Origin: Morella rubra
Taxonomy: Eukaryota > Streptophyta > Magnoliopsida > Fagales > Myricaceae
NCBI GenBank assembly: GCA_003952965.2
Contig: RXIC02000113.1
Coordinates: forward strand, 1-64,000
Direction: 5' to 3'
Length of the DNA: 64,000 nucleotides
Part shown: one piece after another, positions 1 through 13,748 of the stretch
How the letters are laid out: every line of letters starts with the position of its first letter
Position numbering within the stretch: position 1 is the first letter of the stretch
Notes under the pieces: model-generated
What the model saw: the letters and a program-made list of their open reading frames with translations, nothing else
Told to the model about the DNA's origin: nothing
Database searches by the model: none
Program-made: the position numbers and the translations under genes

Positions 1-3000
1 CATACACCCAATTGCTCCTCATTTTTTATTACTTCCACACATCTGATCCGCCCCCATCATCAAACTACAAATCAACACGGATCCTTGTTATTTATTTTTG
101 TGTTTTATGTATTTCTTGTTATCTCTGTATCCCTGTCAAACTAATATTTTCGTCACTTGATTTCAGTGAATGATAATGATGAATAGCTTTATATCAGATA
201 GATTTTTTATAGGAGTATATCCTAATTGTCGTTTGTGATGTTCGATATGTATACACTTGACTCTTTTGTTCATTAATCTTTATTGCTTAATATGTATTGG
301 AATAAAAGGATACCTGGAATGGTTTTAATAATATGTCATTTACAAGATATTATTGAGCATCAAATAAGTGCGAAGTAATAATTATCAGAGATCCGATTTG
401 TTCCGCCGATATATTTATCTGATCATGAGATTATTCTTGATATATTATATATTTCTTAAAGAAATTATATTGTCCTTGATATTTTACTTTTCTTTTGTTA
501 TGCGTATTAGTATTTATCAAAAGACTATAATCATAATTTAATTGCTATATGCAATATTTATGAATTACATAAAAAATTATATTTGTGTAGATACGTAGCT
601 TTACCTCTTCTCTTTAATTAGTCGGATTCTAAACAATGCAATATATTTTATTATCGTTCCTGAGCTGTTATTATTTTTTTTTATAGTCGTTTCTCTATCT
701 AGTTTAATACTTTATTTTTATTATTCCTGAGAAATATATTTTTTTAAATTTGATCATTAACTATTCGATCCACCATATGGTGACATTCTTGTCAATTAGT
801 TTTAATACAGTATTTCGATTATATATCCCAGTTTTGGTAAAAAATATTGATTCTATCAATATATTGTGTAGAAAAAAGAAAATCATATGCTTTGTCATTA
901 ATATTAACTACTAAACTTTTTTTTTGTATATTTTTAAGGCCATTCTTATTTGTTATGTAATTCCTATTCTATTATTATAAGTATACATTGGACTAGAGAT
1001 GTCAGGATTTACTAAGTCCGTCAGCAGTATATTAATGAGAAGATCTATAATACTAACAAGGGATATTTTTAAAAAAGTGAAATTTTTGATGATCCTAGAG
1101 ACCACTTTTTACTTAAGTTCATATCTCCCCTCCCAGGAACTATATCTTTAACTCTAATGGGAATCATTCTATGCCCTCTCAGTAACATTTGTTCAAATAT
1201 TTCTCCGACATTCTGTTATGTTAGAAATGTGCTTGTTTTGAGTTCATTTTAGTCTGATATTTTTTTTTCGTCCCAGTATGATTGGTATATGAAATAGATT
1301 TTGTATGCATAGTTGAAGATTAGAACAGCATACACTGCTTCATAATTGCCATCTTTTTAATTTATTTTGTAACTTTAATTATATAATTATTATATAGTAG
1401 GATAATATTGTAGGTTTGATGTTTTATTTACCAATGTGTATTCTTAATTTTTTATTTTTTTAATTAGATATAGAGAGTTATTGTAATTTCCTTTATTATT
1501 GTATTTTTTATTCTGTAATGTGAAATACTTCTTTTTCCATTTTTTATTCTCTTACTTCTTAACAATATTTATTTTTTTTGTTAAATACATTGCGTTGCCA
1601 ACATTCTTTAGAGAATTTAATCAAGTTACATATGTGGATTATGATCATTTTAAATTATATCTTTTAATTTGGATTCACTTATGTAATCTTTTGCAGGATT
1701 AACTTCTTCTCAATGCCAGTAGAGGGAGTTATCCTTGTATACTGAGGCACCTTACATTATTTTCCGCGCAGGATGATATTCTTGAACTTTGATTAAATTA
1801 ATGATTTATTCATTTTCTTTCATTTTGACAATTCCAAGCTTCACTTGTTGTGTCATCCTATTTTTTTATTTTCTAACCAAAATATCTTATGTATGGGTTA
1901 TGGTCTTTAAGATATTGAATTAAGGTTGATCTTTCTTAGATTGTGGAGTAATGAGTACTTATAACCAATAATTAAATTATTCTAGTATGTGGTGTTGGTC
2001 CACTCCCATATTTGCTATTCTCAGGGAATTCATTGTCTCGCTATCCAAGAGGATCATGAATAATGCCACACTATTATTCTTCTAATGATTGTACTTTACT
2101 TTCAAACTATTGCCTCAAAATCAACATAGTCCGTTTCTATATCTTTCTCTTCATATTTGCATTGTTGAATTTTCTACTTTTCTTCAGGGTATATTTATCT
2201 TTATAGTTATAAGATGTGGGTTTATCTACGATCGTATTGTGAGTATATATTAAGAATATAGTTTCCGCTTATATTCATTGACTGTTAAATCTGTATCTAT
2301 ACTCGAAGGTAGAGTGGATGACGCTGTTGTAATTGACTTGCGGTTCGGTGTGAACTCTTTGATTGAATGTGCTGTGCTAATATCAAGGTGCTGCTAGGTC
2401 ATATCGCGTACCATTTCAGATACGTTTCACTAATAATATAATCTAGCAGCAAACATTTGGTCCATTGTATTTATGATTTAAGAATATATATAAATTTGAT
2501 AAATAGAGAGATGGCCACAAAATGTGTTCATTTATGTTTAAAGATGCCTGTTTATGTCCTTTTGTGATCCTTCCCCCCGTGTTTACTAATGACTGTTGTA
2601 ACACTTGAATGCTTGCATTAGTTAGACGAACAGTTTTGAACGCAGATATTGAGAGTCAATTATTTGTTGAATAGCTCTTATGTCTTGTAATCTTTTTGTG
2701 GAGAGGGAGTAATTTATACAGTTAATATATTGGACTTTCTTTAGATTATTATCTGCGGTTTGGTGCTTTGAATGATTAAATTGAGTTTAATATGGTAATA
2801 ATATTATATTAATTTAGTAAATATAGTTGTGCAATATAAAATATTAATATAATATATCTATATTTAGCTATTTCAATTTTATTTTCGCTTAATCAGTGGT
2901 ATGTGTCATCGAGATTCTACGGATATTCTTTATAGTTTATAATCTCTTTAGTTTCATCTTGGTTTAGGAGCGTATGATCAGTTTGCGATCTTATTTATTA

Positions 3001-6000
3001 ATATACATTTTATGAAAAATATTAATTCACTTCTTTAGTATGTATCGTTACCAGAGGATTTTACATTTAAACATTGTTCTCTTGTTAGTTATATCTTTTT
3101 TTTTTTTTATTTTTATTTTTTATTATTTTTATATTTTTTAGGATTATTTCTTAGTATTTTATGATGTCTCTTAATAATATTATACTATTTCAGTGAGGAA
3201 ATATTATTAATATTTACCATACTTTCTATTTCTTCTTTTTAGATAGGTGATATATTAATAACTAACTTCATATTCTAATTTGGCAAAGCTAGTATTTTTC
3301 CATTCGCGTGAACTAGATTTTTTTCATAATCTATTTGTTTTTTCACAAATTAGATCCCTATTTAAATATAACCAAAGTTTCTTCCATTCCTCATCTCATT
3401 CTAGTAAATAATTTTTATCCTGGAAAAGCTATATTGGATATCTTATAGATATTATTTACCCTTTGTATTGATTAAGTTATTCTAAATTGAAATTTCTTTT
3501 CTGAACGTATAAATCTTCCGTCCAGGTAGAGATCTTCATTAATACTTATCACTTAGTGTGTGACAGAATTTAATTTCACATATTTATTCTTTTCGATTCT
3601 TATTATCCATGTAGGTAATCTCTCTACAATTTTTTCCTTCCTTACCTTGACGATTATGAATAGGATTTGTTTGTTAGAGATGGTGAGATTTGTATCTGAT
3701 TTTCTTGATGAATTTACATAAATGGTGAAAGAGACGAATGATATTAATGTTCTATTTTTATTGATTGTCAATCATAAGTTTTGTTTGAATAATATTTTGT
3801 GAGCTTTTATACATACTGATCTGGATATTAAAATGCTGTTGAATAAGCAGTTTTATTTTTTCTATTCTGACAGAAATATTGATGGATTGATAATTTCTGT
3901 GTTACAAAGATATAGATTAATTATGATTATCTTTTCAGTATAATGTACGATTATTTGGAATTTGTGGAGATATGTAATATGGATACTTGATGAATATTTA
4001 GTCTATTGTTTTTGATATAATCAAATCATTTATTATCTTGTTTTTATCACGGAGATTCGTATAAATATATCCATCTTTTTATTCCTTTGCATTTTCATTT
4101 GATTTTTTTATGTTATGTAGTTTTTTAATTATTGCTTAATCCATGGAATTGAAGATAATAAGTATATTCGAAATGTTTCGTTAAGGTGATTATTAATTAT
4201 GATTATTTTTCTCTTCGGATATCCTACTTGTTATTAATAATTTTGATAGACTAAAATTAAAACTGATGTTAAAATCGGGGAAGAATAAGAATTTATAAAT
4301 TTTATATTATTATTATAGGATACTTTGGACTTTTAATCGGATCAACCAAATACATGTAATTTTAAGATTATTTTGGATAAATTTTGTAACATCCTTCACA
4401 TTATGGTATCGTTACTCAGAGTTAATTATGTTAATTATATTTGGCATATCTTTTTGCGATCTCTGCCATGTCTAATTACCTTATTTTAGATTTACTGTTT
4501 TAGTCCCGTTGTCTTCCCTATGTGATAGACATCTTCATGTTCCTTTACTTATTCTTGATCGCTTCAATAGTCATACAATATTCCATCTTATTGAGGAATT
4601 GCTTAATAGCTAATTATTAGAATTTATTATTTTTTTTAATCCAAATATTTAATAGCTAATTTTAATTTTAAATAAAAAATTCTTAATCTCTCATCAGATT
4701 CACCATGAAAGATCTCATTCTCTGCTGCATATAAATATCAGATTAGTTCAAATTTTACTTGATATAATTTATTCAATTAGTTATGTATCTTATATGCTTA
4801 GACTTCAAATCAATTATCATGGATTTTGTCAGGTCGTGGATTTTCAACTCTAAGTTTCTGCTACTAATAACGCATTCGTTTCTATCGCTTTCGTACAAAC
4901 ATAATAATTTTAATTTATATGGCGCCAATAGTTTTACGCGAACTATTTCAGGCCTCTTCCAAATTTTCTTTATTTTACAGTATTCATATATTTTTGTTTT
5001 GTGTCTTTTTCTTTCCATTTTAAGTGGCCCATGTTTTTCTGATTTTATTTTTGAATATTATAAGATTTGTTAATTTTTAAGTTAGCCGATCATTTTAGAG
5101 TTATTTACTGCCGTATGACGCCCTTTTTTGCAAGCATCCCTAAGTCCAATCATTCTATTCCGCATCTTTTCTCATATTGTTTAAAATCTTTTTATTATTC
5201 CTTTTTCTGTAACGTTTGTTCATTTTACCAGTGTCCCCTGTTCTTTATGATTAGGTGGAAACCCTTCGATATTTTTTCAAAATATTCTCCAAAATTTCCC
5301 AATTTGAATGGTCCCCAGAAGTATTTTATTATTTAAAAATGAATTATAATACGATTAACATTATTATATTTTATCTCTTGCAATTGATGGTAATCGTCAT
5401 ACCTCATTATATAGATATGACGATAAGATCTTCATCATTTATTGTTTTTTTTTGGCATTTGATTAATTCGATACATTCTTTTCCTGAAGTAAGTGTAATA
5501 TATATTTGGCCTTTCGATCAATGTATAAAATTGTTGTACTCAAGATATGTTAATTCATCATAGGTTTTTTTTGCAGTATGTTCCCATACATCAAAGCGCA
5601 TTACATATTTTAGGAGTAGATTTCTTCTTATTACGGATTCTTTCATAAGATAAATATGAAGTATCATAGCGAACGTATTATCTTTTTTATAAGAAACAAG
5701 AAGAACACTTTCATTCATAATTTGGTGTTAATATTTTTATTAAAAATTGCTTGTTTCACTACCCTTAGGGTAGCACATCCTGATTATTTTTTTGCATGTT
5801 AAGTTAGTGTCTCTTATGCGTTATTTTTTTATTACTATTATTACTTTCTTCCCTGTTTTTTTTTTTTGGATATGGGGATTTCTCTCTGTTTATTTTATTA
5901 CTGTATGATCTGTGATCTGTTACCACAACACAAGTTTTCATATATTCTACGTATTAGTGCTTGTCTGAAGATGTGTTATCATGATCAGTATCAAGAAAAT

Positions 6001-8528
6001 TGTTGAACTCTTAAATGAGTTGAATTTTATTATCTTCACATCTTAGCCTTTTATTCCTATAATTGGTTTTTATTTTAATTTCGGTCCACCTGTTCTATTA
6101 TATTTTTACATTAATAATTAAGTTGATGAACATGATAAATTGATGTACCAAATTATGATAAAGTTATTTTTATTCCTTCTGATTACTTATATATAATCTA
6201 ATTTCTATAGACTAATACTTTGTCCCTTTTTTGGCTTATTAATTTTTGGCGAATATTTTTGTTCAATATCTTCTCTTATAGTATCTTTAATTAATATAAA
6301 ATTTTTATAGTTATACAAATTTATATAGTGATCGATAATTATTAAGTGCATACTTAATTAGGGAATATTTTCTGGACTTAAAATTCTCTAATTCAATCTT
6401 TCATCAAATTTAAAATTTATCCTTTAACCAACAGTGTAAAATTGAGAGATTGGTAACTCTATCCCCCATATCTTTTCTTATTTCTTAAACCAGGATTTGT
6501 ATAATTTTTTGATTGCTCATTTGACTATGTGCTCTATGATTTTTTTATTTCTGCTCTTTTTTGAAGCTTTTTTCTTTGAGGTGATGTATTTTATTAGCAA
6601 AATTAATAGATTAGTGGTTATTATCTTGAACAGGGAATATTCTGTTATTCCATTTCCATAAAATTTCCTTTTTATTTCTTTTTGTCGTAATTAGTGATTA
6701 TGTTATCTCTTATTATCTGCTTGTCGACTTTTTTGATTTACATCGTATCTACATTTTTCGATAATTATTCTTTTGCAGATTTTTAAATTTGTTTATTGTA
6801 TTTCTTAAATTCATCCGATTTGTTTATAATTTTATTTTAAAACATATTCTTTATATTTCATAAAATATATCAAAATAGTATAGTAATCGATTTAAATTTT
6901 TTTTAATTTTACGATAGTCTTCTCTTTTTCTTCTATTTAATTTCCATTTCTCATTTTTTTTTTTATGAATAACAATTTTGATTAAGCGAGATCAATCTTG
7001 ACTATTTTAATAAAAAATTTAAGATTCTTTTTACTATGATTCTCGAATAATTATTGTTATTTTGGAATGATGGTTTGTAAATTTAAATTCGCTAATTTAA
7101 ATACAGATTATATTCATGATATTTTTTATTAATTTATTATATTATTTCTTGTATACATTAAAATCATTAATTAAATACCCTTTTACACAAATTCGATATA
7201 CGTTTAATAAATTTGCTATTTTTTTTTGCTTGATTTTTTGATGTGTTCATCAGTCATTTTTACGCTCTTAAAATACGCGAGATATACATTATTGGATATT
7301 TTTTAATCATTATTATATTTGACAAACTCCTATTTTTTATTTATTTATATGATACTGGATAATATTTCGACTAAAGAGAATCACCGCAATATTATTAATT
7401 TTACATTACTTAATATTTATTTCCCATAATGCATTTCAGAAGAAAACAAATTTTGTGGGTATTTCTGCTTTATATATTTTATGCTTTTATTATATAGGCT
7501 TCTGATTATCTTTTCTATCTTTTTGCATATATTTTTTATTTGCTATTATTACCTTTCCCTTTTGATATTTAGAATTTATTATATCTTTTGCAATTTATAG
7601 ATTTATATCAATAGGTGTCCCATCGTATTTTGTCTTTCTTCCCCTAAACGACATATGTGTAAAGTAAATCCATTTCTCTTTTTATTAAGGAATAATCCTC
7701 ATGATAAATTCTTTGTCACTTATATATAAAAACTATTGAAGAATATGTTTCTTTTCAATTAGTATCATTTATTCTTTTTAGAAAGAAAATACAATTGTTG
7801 TCATTTGAGTGTCGTAAATTCATTTGTTTTCGGTAAAGAATTTATTAGCTACTAAGATACTTTCATATTTCTTGTAAACCTATGATAAATTAATTTAACA
7901 TAATGTGTGCGATGTTATGATAAATATGTTTGTGGGTGCTTTTTCTTTTACATCTGCTGGTTGTCGTCGGTTTCTGTTGCGTGTACATCTTCGTATTCGC
8001 AGAGTATGGAGCAAATGAGATAGATGAGTGAAATAGCTCCAAGATGTGAAGGAATATTTTTTTGTCTGTTTTTGAAAGTACTTATATCAAATTCCAACTA
8101 CTTTAATTTGTTAATCCTATACGAAACCAATAAATATTACCCAGTATTTTTGAAAATTTAATTATAAGTGTCGGTCAAGTAATTTTATAAGTTTTTGAGA
8201 ATATGATATCTTAATTTTCTAAATAAATTTTTATTATATTATAAATTTACGCTCTATTTTCATTACTTATCACAAATAATATAAAAGTCGTTCGGGCTTC
8301 TTGAAAGAAAGAAGCAATATTCCGTAAAAAACATTAAATTATTAATGATGTTTATGCTAGGATTGTCGACCTAACTGATAATTTTATCTTTAATAGCCTA
8401 CAAACTTCATTTTTCTTTTATTAATATTCATTATAAAATCTAATTAATAGTATTAGGCATTTGGAATTCTTTTGATGATATAATTTTTACAAAGAATGCA
8501 AAGATGATGTATTTTTAGAGCATTCATC

Positions 8529-8712
8529 AACCTTAGCACCTATTTACCCCTTATTCAGATAAAAATCTACAAATTATAGTTTAGTTAGCAAGAGCCAACA
8601 ATGTATTCTTTTGATGACGAAAGGCTTGACAACTATAAGTTCTTGTACATTCCCATTTAAGAAAATAGATTCTTTTTTTACTTGTATTAGTTATAAGGTT
8701 TTTTGACAGGCA
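8529..8712 (-). pseudogene. CNGC: CNGC-A exon 6 (pore filter and S6) remnant in the low-fidelity zone
   Basis: Read on the minus strand, this stretch follows CNGC-C 35,152-35,263, the exon coding for the GQN filter and S6 helix, block by block. Matching pieces such as the region before the 3' splice site and the run around TTTACTTGT occur in the same order, but the 112-nt exon occupies about 184 nt here. No reading frame survives. It belongs to the gene whose 5' exons lie at 12,649-14,737. The assignment rests on collinearity, not on a readable protein. Confidence 0.5.
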
Positions 8713-9369
8713 GGAATAATAGAATCTTTGGGATCATTGCCACAATATAGGTTAGTGATGCTGCAACTTTAGTCTTTATGTTATTAATCCATCGTCTTCA
8801 TGTTTATGATTTCTAAATATAATATGCTAATCTAATTATATTTATTGCTTCCGTAATGTTATTGTATTATTATTTATATTTGGAATTAATGTTATAAATT
8901 ATAAGAAAGTCCGAATTTTTAATATGTACATAAGCTCTCTTTCATAATTGATACAAATTTTAGAACAACGATATGATTGATCTCCAGTTTATTATTTGCA
9001 CTAGACTGCAATGTTGATTATATATAACATAAATATTAGTTTTGTTCTATATTTAAAATCTAGACTGAGGGTTGTTATATGCCATCTAAATATTAATTGT
9101 TGAGGATGATCTATATGATTTACTTGGATACAAATAGTGACAGAAATATATATGAATTAAACTGATAAAGGCAGTGCGTTTAGTTTATTCCATTTAGTAC
9201 ATTAATGATTCTTAACTAGTTTGTTTATCGATCATTATTTGAAGCATGTATAATTTGACATTTTTATGATGTCATGAACATACTATGACGTATTTTGGTA
9301 TACGTATATCAGTGTAAGTTTTTTTGTAGCGAACATATTATTGAAATGTCACTCAGTAAGATTAATATG

Positions 9370-9820
9370 TGGTCAATCAATTGCAATCTGCTCATTATAT
9401 CTTTCTGCTAATGCCTCCTCACTTCAGAAATCATTGCATCACTCAGTGTCTTTCATCTGAATTTTGTTTGTGTTTGATTATTGTTCACCTTTGATGAAGA
9501 ATTTTCCTGATTTTGAAAAGCTTTCTCTTTTATTTTAAATATCTAAGGGTGAAATTAAATATCCCCAAAATCTATTAGCGTGATCTGTCGAAATTTATTA
9601 TGTGCCGAATTGTTTGTTTTTCATGTTTTGCGGAATACAGTAATTCATTGATAAAAATAGAATTTTGGTTTTCTTTATATATTTCCTCCAATACGCGTAA
9701 CCTTAACATGCGTAAACAGAGCTAACTTATGGTGATTACATTATCCATAACAAGATATGATTTGTTATCTTAAGCTACGTTTTGCCAGGCTAAGCCAAAC
9801 TTCTTGCTTGTACCCCAGCA
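9370..9820 (-). pseudogene. CNGC: CNGC-A exon 5 (S5 to pore helix) remnant in the low-fidelity zone
   Basis: This stretch is collinear with CNGC-C exon 5 at 35,715-35,994. Recognisable matched blocks are CCTGATT..GAAAAGCT, ATCCCCAAAATC, CTGTCGAAATT and AAGCTACGT..GCCAG, all in the same order and orientation. The 280-nt exon is spread over about 450 nt, again by scattered insertions. It sits at the distance expected from the CNGC-A 5' exons, so CNGC-A was once a full gene. Exact limits are approximate. Confidence 0.55.
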
Positions 9821-11949
9821 TGAGATTTAAAGCTTATCCAAAAATGACACTCTAAATATATTCTTCTAAAAGCACTGTGTTGCCAAATAATTCTAATTAT
9901 TCTTAAGATCACACTACGTCAATTGGCAAATACATTTTATGTCAAAATAAATCATTTAATGTATTGTGACGTTTATAAATCTATTAGAAAAGGGTTAATT
10001 ATTGTTTCTCTAAATTTTCGTGATCGAGAGTATCTTAATCTTTCTTTTCTTCTTAAATAAAGATATTATAAAGATGAGAAAGATTTTATTCGTTTATTTA
10101 ATATTTATTGTTATATTTTAGTTGCGCTCGTTAAGTACATATGCTAGTTGGTTAATCATTATTCATTCAAATATCTTTCTAATTGATCTAATCGAGAGAC
10201 TTCCTCTCACAGTCTGCATTAAATTAGTGTCGGATGATGATACAGTTCATTACTTTAACTTACTTCGTGGAGGTGTAACTTTGTTTTGTTTACAATCCAT
10301 TTACACCAGGCATCTGGGTCTTGCGCTTATTATATGTTACCTAAATGCCAGTGTTCAAAGGGAATATATGGTGTGGCCACATGTTCCCCCAATTTCTAAA
10401 TGTATGAGTTGGGTTTTGATTCCTATTTAATAGGAATCGGGTTTCGTTATACCCTTAAAGAATATTTTATGTTCTTTTTAGTTGTTATCTTTGAGAGTTC
10501 TTTTTTCATGTTTTTAGTTTATAGATTAAACTTATGGACATGGTCTTATGACTCCTAAATCTTATAGGGATTGCCTAATAGGAATGAATTTTTTGTAAGT
10601 TTTTGTTGTTTTTGGTCACCTTTTTTATAATCACAATTGAAATATCTTTTCGTAAATCTATATGTAAACAAGCATTTTAAATTGTATAATATATTATTAG
10701 CTATAATTAGTTCAAACATTATATTTTGTTTAGAATATTTATTACAATATGTTGGAAATTTTTAATTATATTCATACTTTATGTTTTTTTTCTCACGTCT
10801 CATTTATTCTTAAATATCTTCTGCGATTTTTTATATTAAATTTTTGTGTTTGGATTTTTTTAATTGGATTAAATTTTAATTGGATTAATTGTTGATATCT
10901 TTGATTCAATTTATGCCTTGTTTTGATTTTTTGGTATTTATTGTATTTCTTGGATTAGGATTTTTTTTAAATTGAAATGATTCTTATATTTATTATGATA
11001 TTTTTTTATTTTATTGATTTTTTTTTTCAATTTTCATCTTATTTCTGTGTTTATTTTTAATATTCTTATTTTTAAGGCTTTCTTGTGGCTACTCTGACGC
11101 ATTTTTAATAAACATGGCAACTATTAATTATATTTCTATTGATGATTTTTTTTTTTATTAAATTTAATTTTGCACTCATCCAATTTGTTGATTTCTAGAT
11201 TTTTTTACTTTTTGCACTCCCTCTCTTATTTAAAAGAATATTTGTGTTGATTCTATTAATATATTATTATGGGATTTCATTTTTCTAAAATGTATCTAGT
11301 TTTTTTTTTTTTTATTTTTTTTTATATGTGAATACTATCGAGCCTATTGTAATCTGACATCATTATTTGCCCCATTAAGTCTATATAAATTTTTGCTCTC
11401 AGAATGAAATTTTTTTCTTGACATAAAATGTTTTCATAGAAATATAATAGATTTGGTATAACAATTTATGTTTTGAGTAATTGCTTTCTTAATATGTCTT
11501 CCTTTTGATACGTAGTGAGATTATTCATTCCATACTATTTTATTTATATCTTATTTAGATAATTTTTGCTATCATCTAAGAAGTAGATGAAGTTAAAATT
11601 ATACTTAAGATTATGCTCAATTCTAATAAATTATATTATTTGTTTGTCTTTTATTACTTGCATTAATTGTTATTTTTTTCTATATTACCTATATTTCCAT
11701 ACTATGATTTATCAGATTTCATTTTGTATTACCCATCCTTAAATAATTTTCCGTTTGAATATATTTTTTAATATATGTAAAATTTAATTAATTTAGATGG
11801 ATTTTTTGTATTGGGTGATTCATGAAAGTTAAAATATAGTCTCCTTTATTATATTTTATTGGAGTGTGCACCATTTTAAGTGAGGAGAAGTTGTTAATTA
11901 ATTGTAATTTCAAAGGCCAAAAAATTAATTTCTGTTTAAGCTAAAGGAA

Positions 11950-12455
11950 AAATTTTAACAGAGGGAAAATGGTGAAATCAATAGTTGTTGAGTGTAATGT
12001 GATAAAAATAATAAAAAAGGTGCAAAAGTGTCAAGACCTCCAAAGTTAGAGGATGCAAAGTAAAAAAAAAACAAGGATATAATTGTTTATTTGTATATTC
12101 GAATTTAGAGATAAGTTATTTGAAAGATTTAAATTTAGGGATAGGTTATTTGAAGATTTGTGTAATTAGGATTAGTATCATAATTATTAATTATTATTGA
12201 CTTCTTCTCCTATAAAAAGGATGACCTCTTATACAGTTTACACACAACACAGAGATATACAAAGTATTATTCTCCAGGTTTTTCTCTTTCTCTTCTTAGT
12301 TTCAACAGCAATTAGTGGTTTTTATTGATCCAATTAATTGTTGTACTTCTTGAAAGGGAAGGACTCTCAAAAAGATGATTCGATTGCCCAAGCTTGTTGT
12401 TCTTTAACAAGTTTCTTAAGCCAAATAAGTAAATTATAGGTGGATTAACGATACA
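11950..12455. repeat. Right arm of a TIR element plus an LTR-like block, shared with 37.1-37.6 kb
   Basis: Near-identical to 37,120-37,640 in CNGC-C. The first part, to about 12,070, is the right terminal arm of the MULE-type element described at 36.5 kb. The rest holds a TATAAAAAG box near 12,213 followed by a long T/C-rich leader, which resembles the promoter part of a plant LTR (fossil, single end only). Both lie in intron 4 of the CNGC copies, so they predate the segmental duplication. Confidence 0.45.
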
Positions 12456-12986
12456 TCGATCCTCATGATTTATCAAAGCTAGCTAATTCTTTTTTTTTCT
12501 CTAGATGGCTAGCTACCTGATTCACTTTAAAGCTCAGAACTTTATAGGCAAATCCAACAAAACAGTGAAAAATGTCACTTTCCAAGAAAACTTGGAACCA
12601 GAAATACAAAAAGTAAGATGGAAATATGGAAGTCAAAAACGAACTTACATGACTGGAGATTATATATAGGAAGAAATTGAATGCAGCTTTAATCCCTACT
12701 GCCATGACAGAGATGTCCGTCCGTTTGATAAGTTTTATCCATGTTAGATAGATCCGAAGAATCCTTGGCACATATTGGAACAAACAGCAGTTTAAGAGCC
12801 CCACATATCGGAACATAACAGCAGTGTTCAAGAGCCCCCTCTCATCCAGAAATTTCGACACACATTTTTCCGAAAAAATGAATGGAATCAGTACCTGATC
12901 ATATATAGACTGTAATCAGTACGTGGAACTATGGTAACATTCTGCAGTGGTAGGGTATACGAAATTTAGATGCAATATTATGGCAA

Positions 12987-13748
12987 TCCCGCTCTAGCTG
13001 AGAGGAGTTCGGTTATTATGTAGAGCAGTAATATGCTGAGGGGTGCTGAGCAACGGTGGGGATCAAAACTTCACAATCCGACGGCCTAGAACACGCCACC
13101 GCATTTAAAATGAAATGACCCACTAACCCGACTACCCATATCTCCCGACCCGTTTCAATTGTGACCCGCGGAATTTCATTTCTGCATTTTGCTCTTCTGA
13201 GACAGTCAGACTGCCTTCGTCGCCCAGCAGCTCCCTTGAATCTTCCCCTGAAAGCAGCTCACCCCCCTTGAATCGTACTCTTTTGCTGTGGTGCGAGCTG
13301 GGCGAGCTGTCAATCATTATATTTTCTTGGCTCTGTTTTTTCATCTTCATCTTGGACTAACAGGCGTCCAATAATTTTAAGTGATCTAGTGGGAGCTTAC
13401 AGAGAATATGTGTGTTTCCTTCAAAATTAAAGTTAGATTGTATGCTTCATGGAATCTATGTACGGTCTGTAATTTCCATATCCGTCTGTTTTTCTCACTG
13501 GTTCATATCTTTTCTTTCCAAATTGCCCTTAACCCTCGGCTGGCTCTTATGGATAGGGGAGGCGTTAGCGGCAAGGTTTGCCTTGGAATGTGCTAGGGGA
13601 CTCGGTGTTGAGGGGACTAAGATTGTGATAGGGGAGGTTGATATTTCTTTTATTCCGCCTGTTGTTTTAAGTTGTGACTCTAGTGCTCTTTTGAGTACTC
13701 TGTGTTGAATGAATGTTTTCATGATGTTGCTGAGAAAAAAAAAAAAAA
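12987..13748 (+). mobile_element. LINE-derived insertion with inverted 5' part, in CNGC-A intron 2
   Basis: The insertion is bounded on the left by a 19-bp target duplication at 12,968-12,986 (AGATGCAATATTATGGCAA), with a worn copy after the poly-A at about 13,748. The right part reads forward: an RNase H-like piece (GEALAARFALECARGLG, about 13,557-13,610), a stop, then poly-A. The left part (about 13,132-13,350) reads on the minus strand as an open 72-codon stretch (MKMKKQSQEN.., with KRVRFKGGELLSGED), which could be the start of a LINE ORF1. Opposite orientation of 5' and 3' parts is typical of L1 twin priming. The same insertion is at 38,149-38,890, so it predates duplication. Confidence 0.6.

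Larger units (their letters stand above)
1..11900. other. T-rich, insertion-stretched low-fidelity segment (degraded-looking copy of ~30-37 kb)
   Basis: About 11.9 kb of very AT-rich sequence with T well above A on the plus strand, many T runs and no credible ORF. It is not unrelated DNA: short blocks match, in the same order, the intact CNGC-C region. Visible anchors are 7,625-7,700 to 34,712-34,765, 8,529-8,712 to 35,152-35,263, 9,370-9,820 to 35,715-35,994, 9,880-9,960 to 36,010-36,060, 10,250-10,430 to 36,220-36,400 and 11,170-11,390 to 36,610-36,740. Between anchors this copy is about 1.6 to 2 times longer, with extra bases every few positions. From about 11,950 on, identity to 37.1 kb becomes high. 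Unpolished long-read sequence is the simplest explanation; old decay is the alternative. I could not align 1 to about 7,600 by eye; its shared composition suggests the same origin. Confidence 0.7.

Noticed and set aside
1499-5718. ORFs of 60-102 codons in the first 12 kb as small genes
   Set aside because: They are hydrophobic, Phe/Ile/Tyr-rich translations of T-rich DNA with no domain, and the region looks like an insertion-noisy copy of non-coding and intron sequence.
1-11900. Organelle-derived DNA or a giant T-rich intron
   Set aside because: No organellar gene was recognised, and the collinear anchors to 34.7-37 kb explain at least the right third better.
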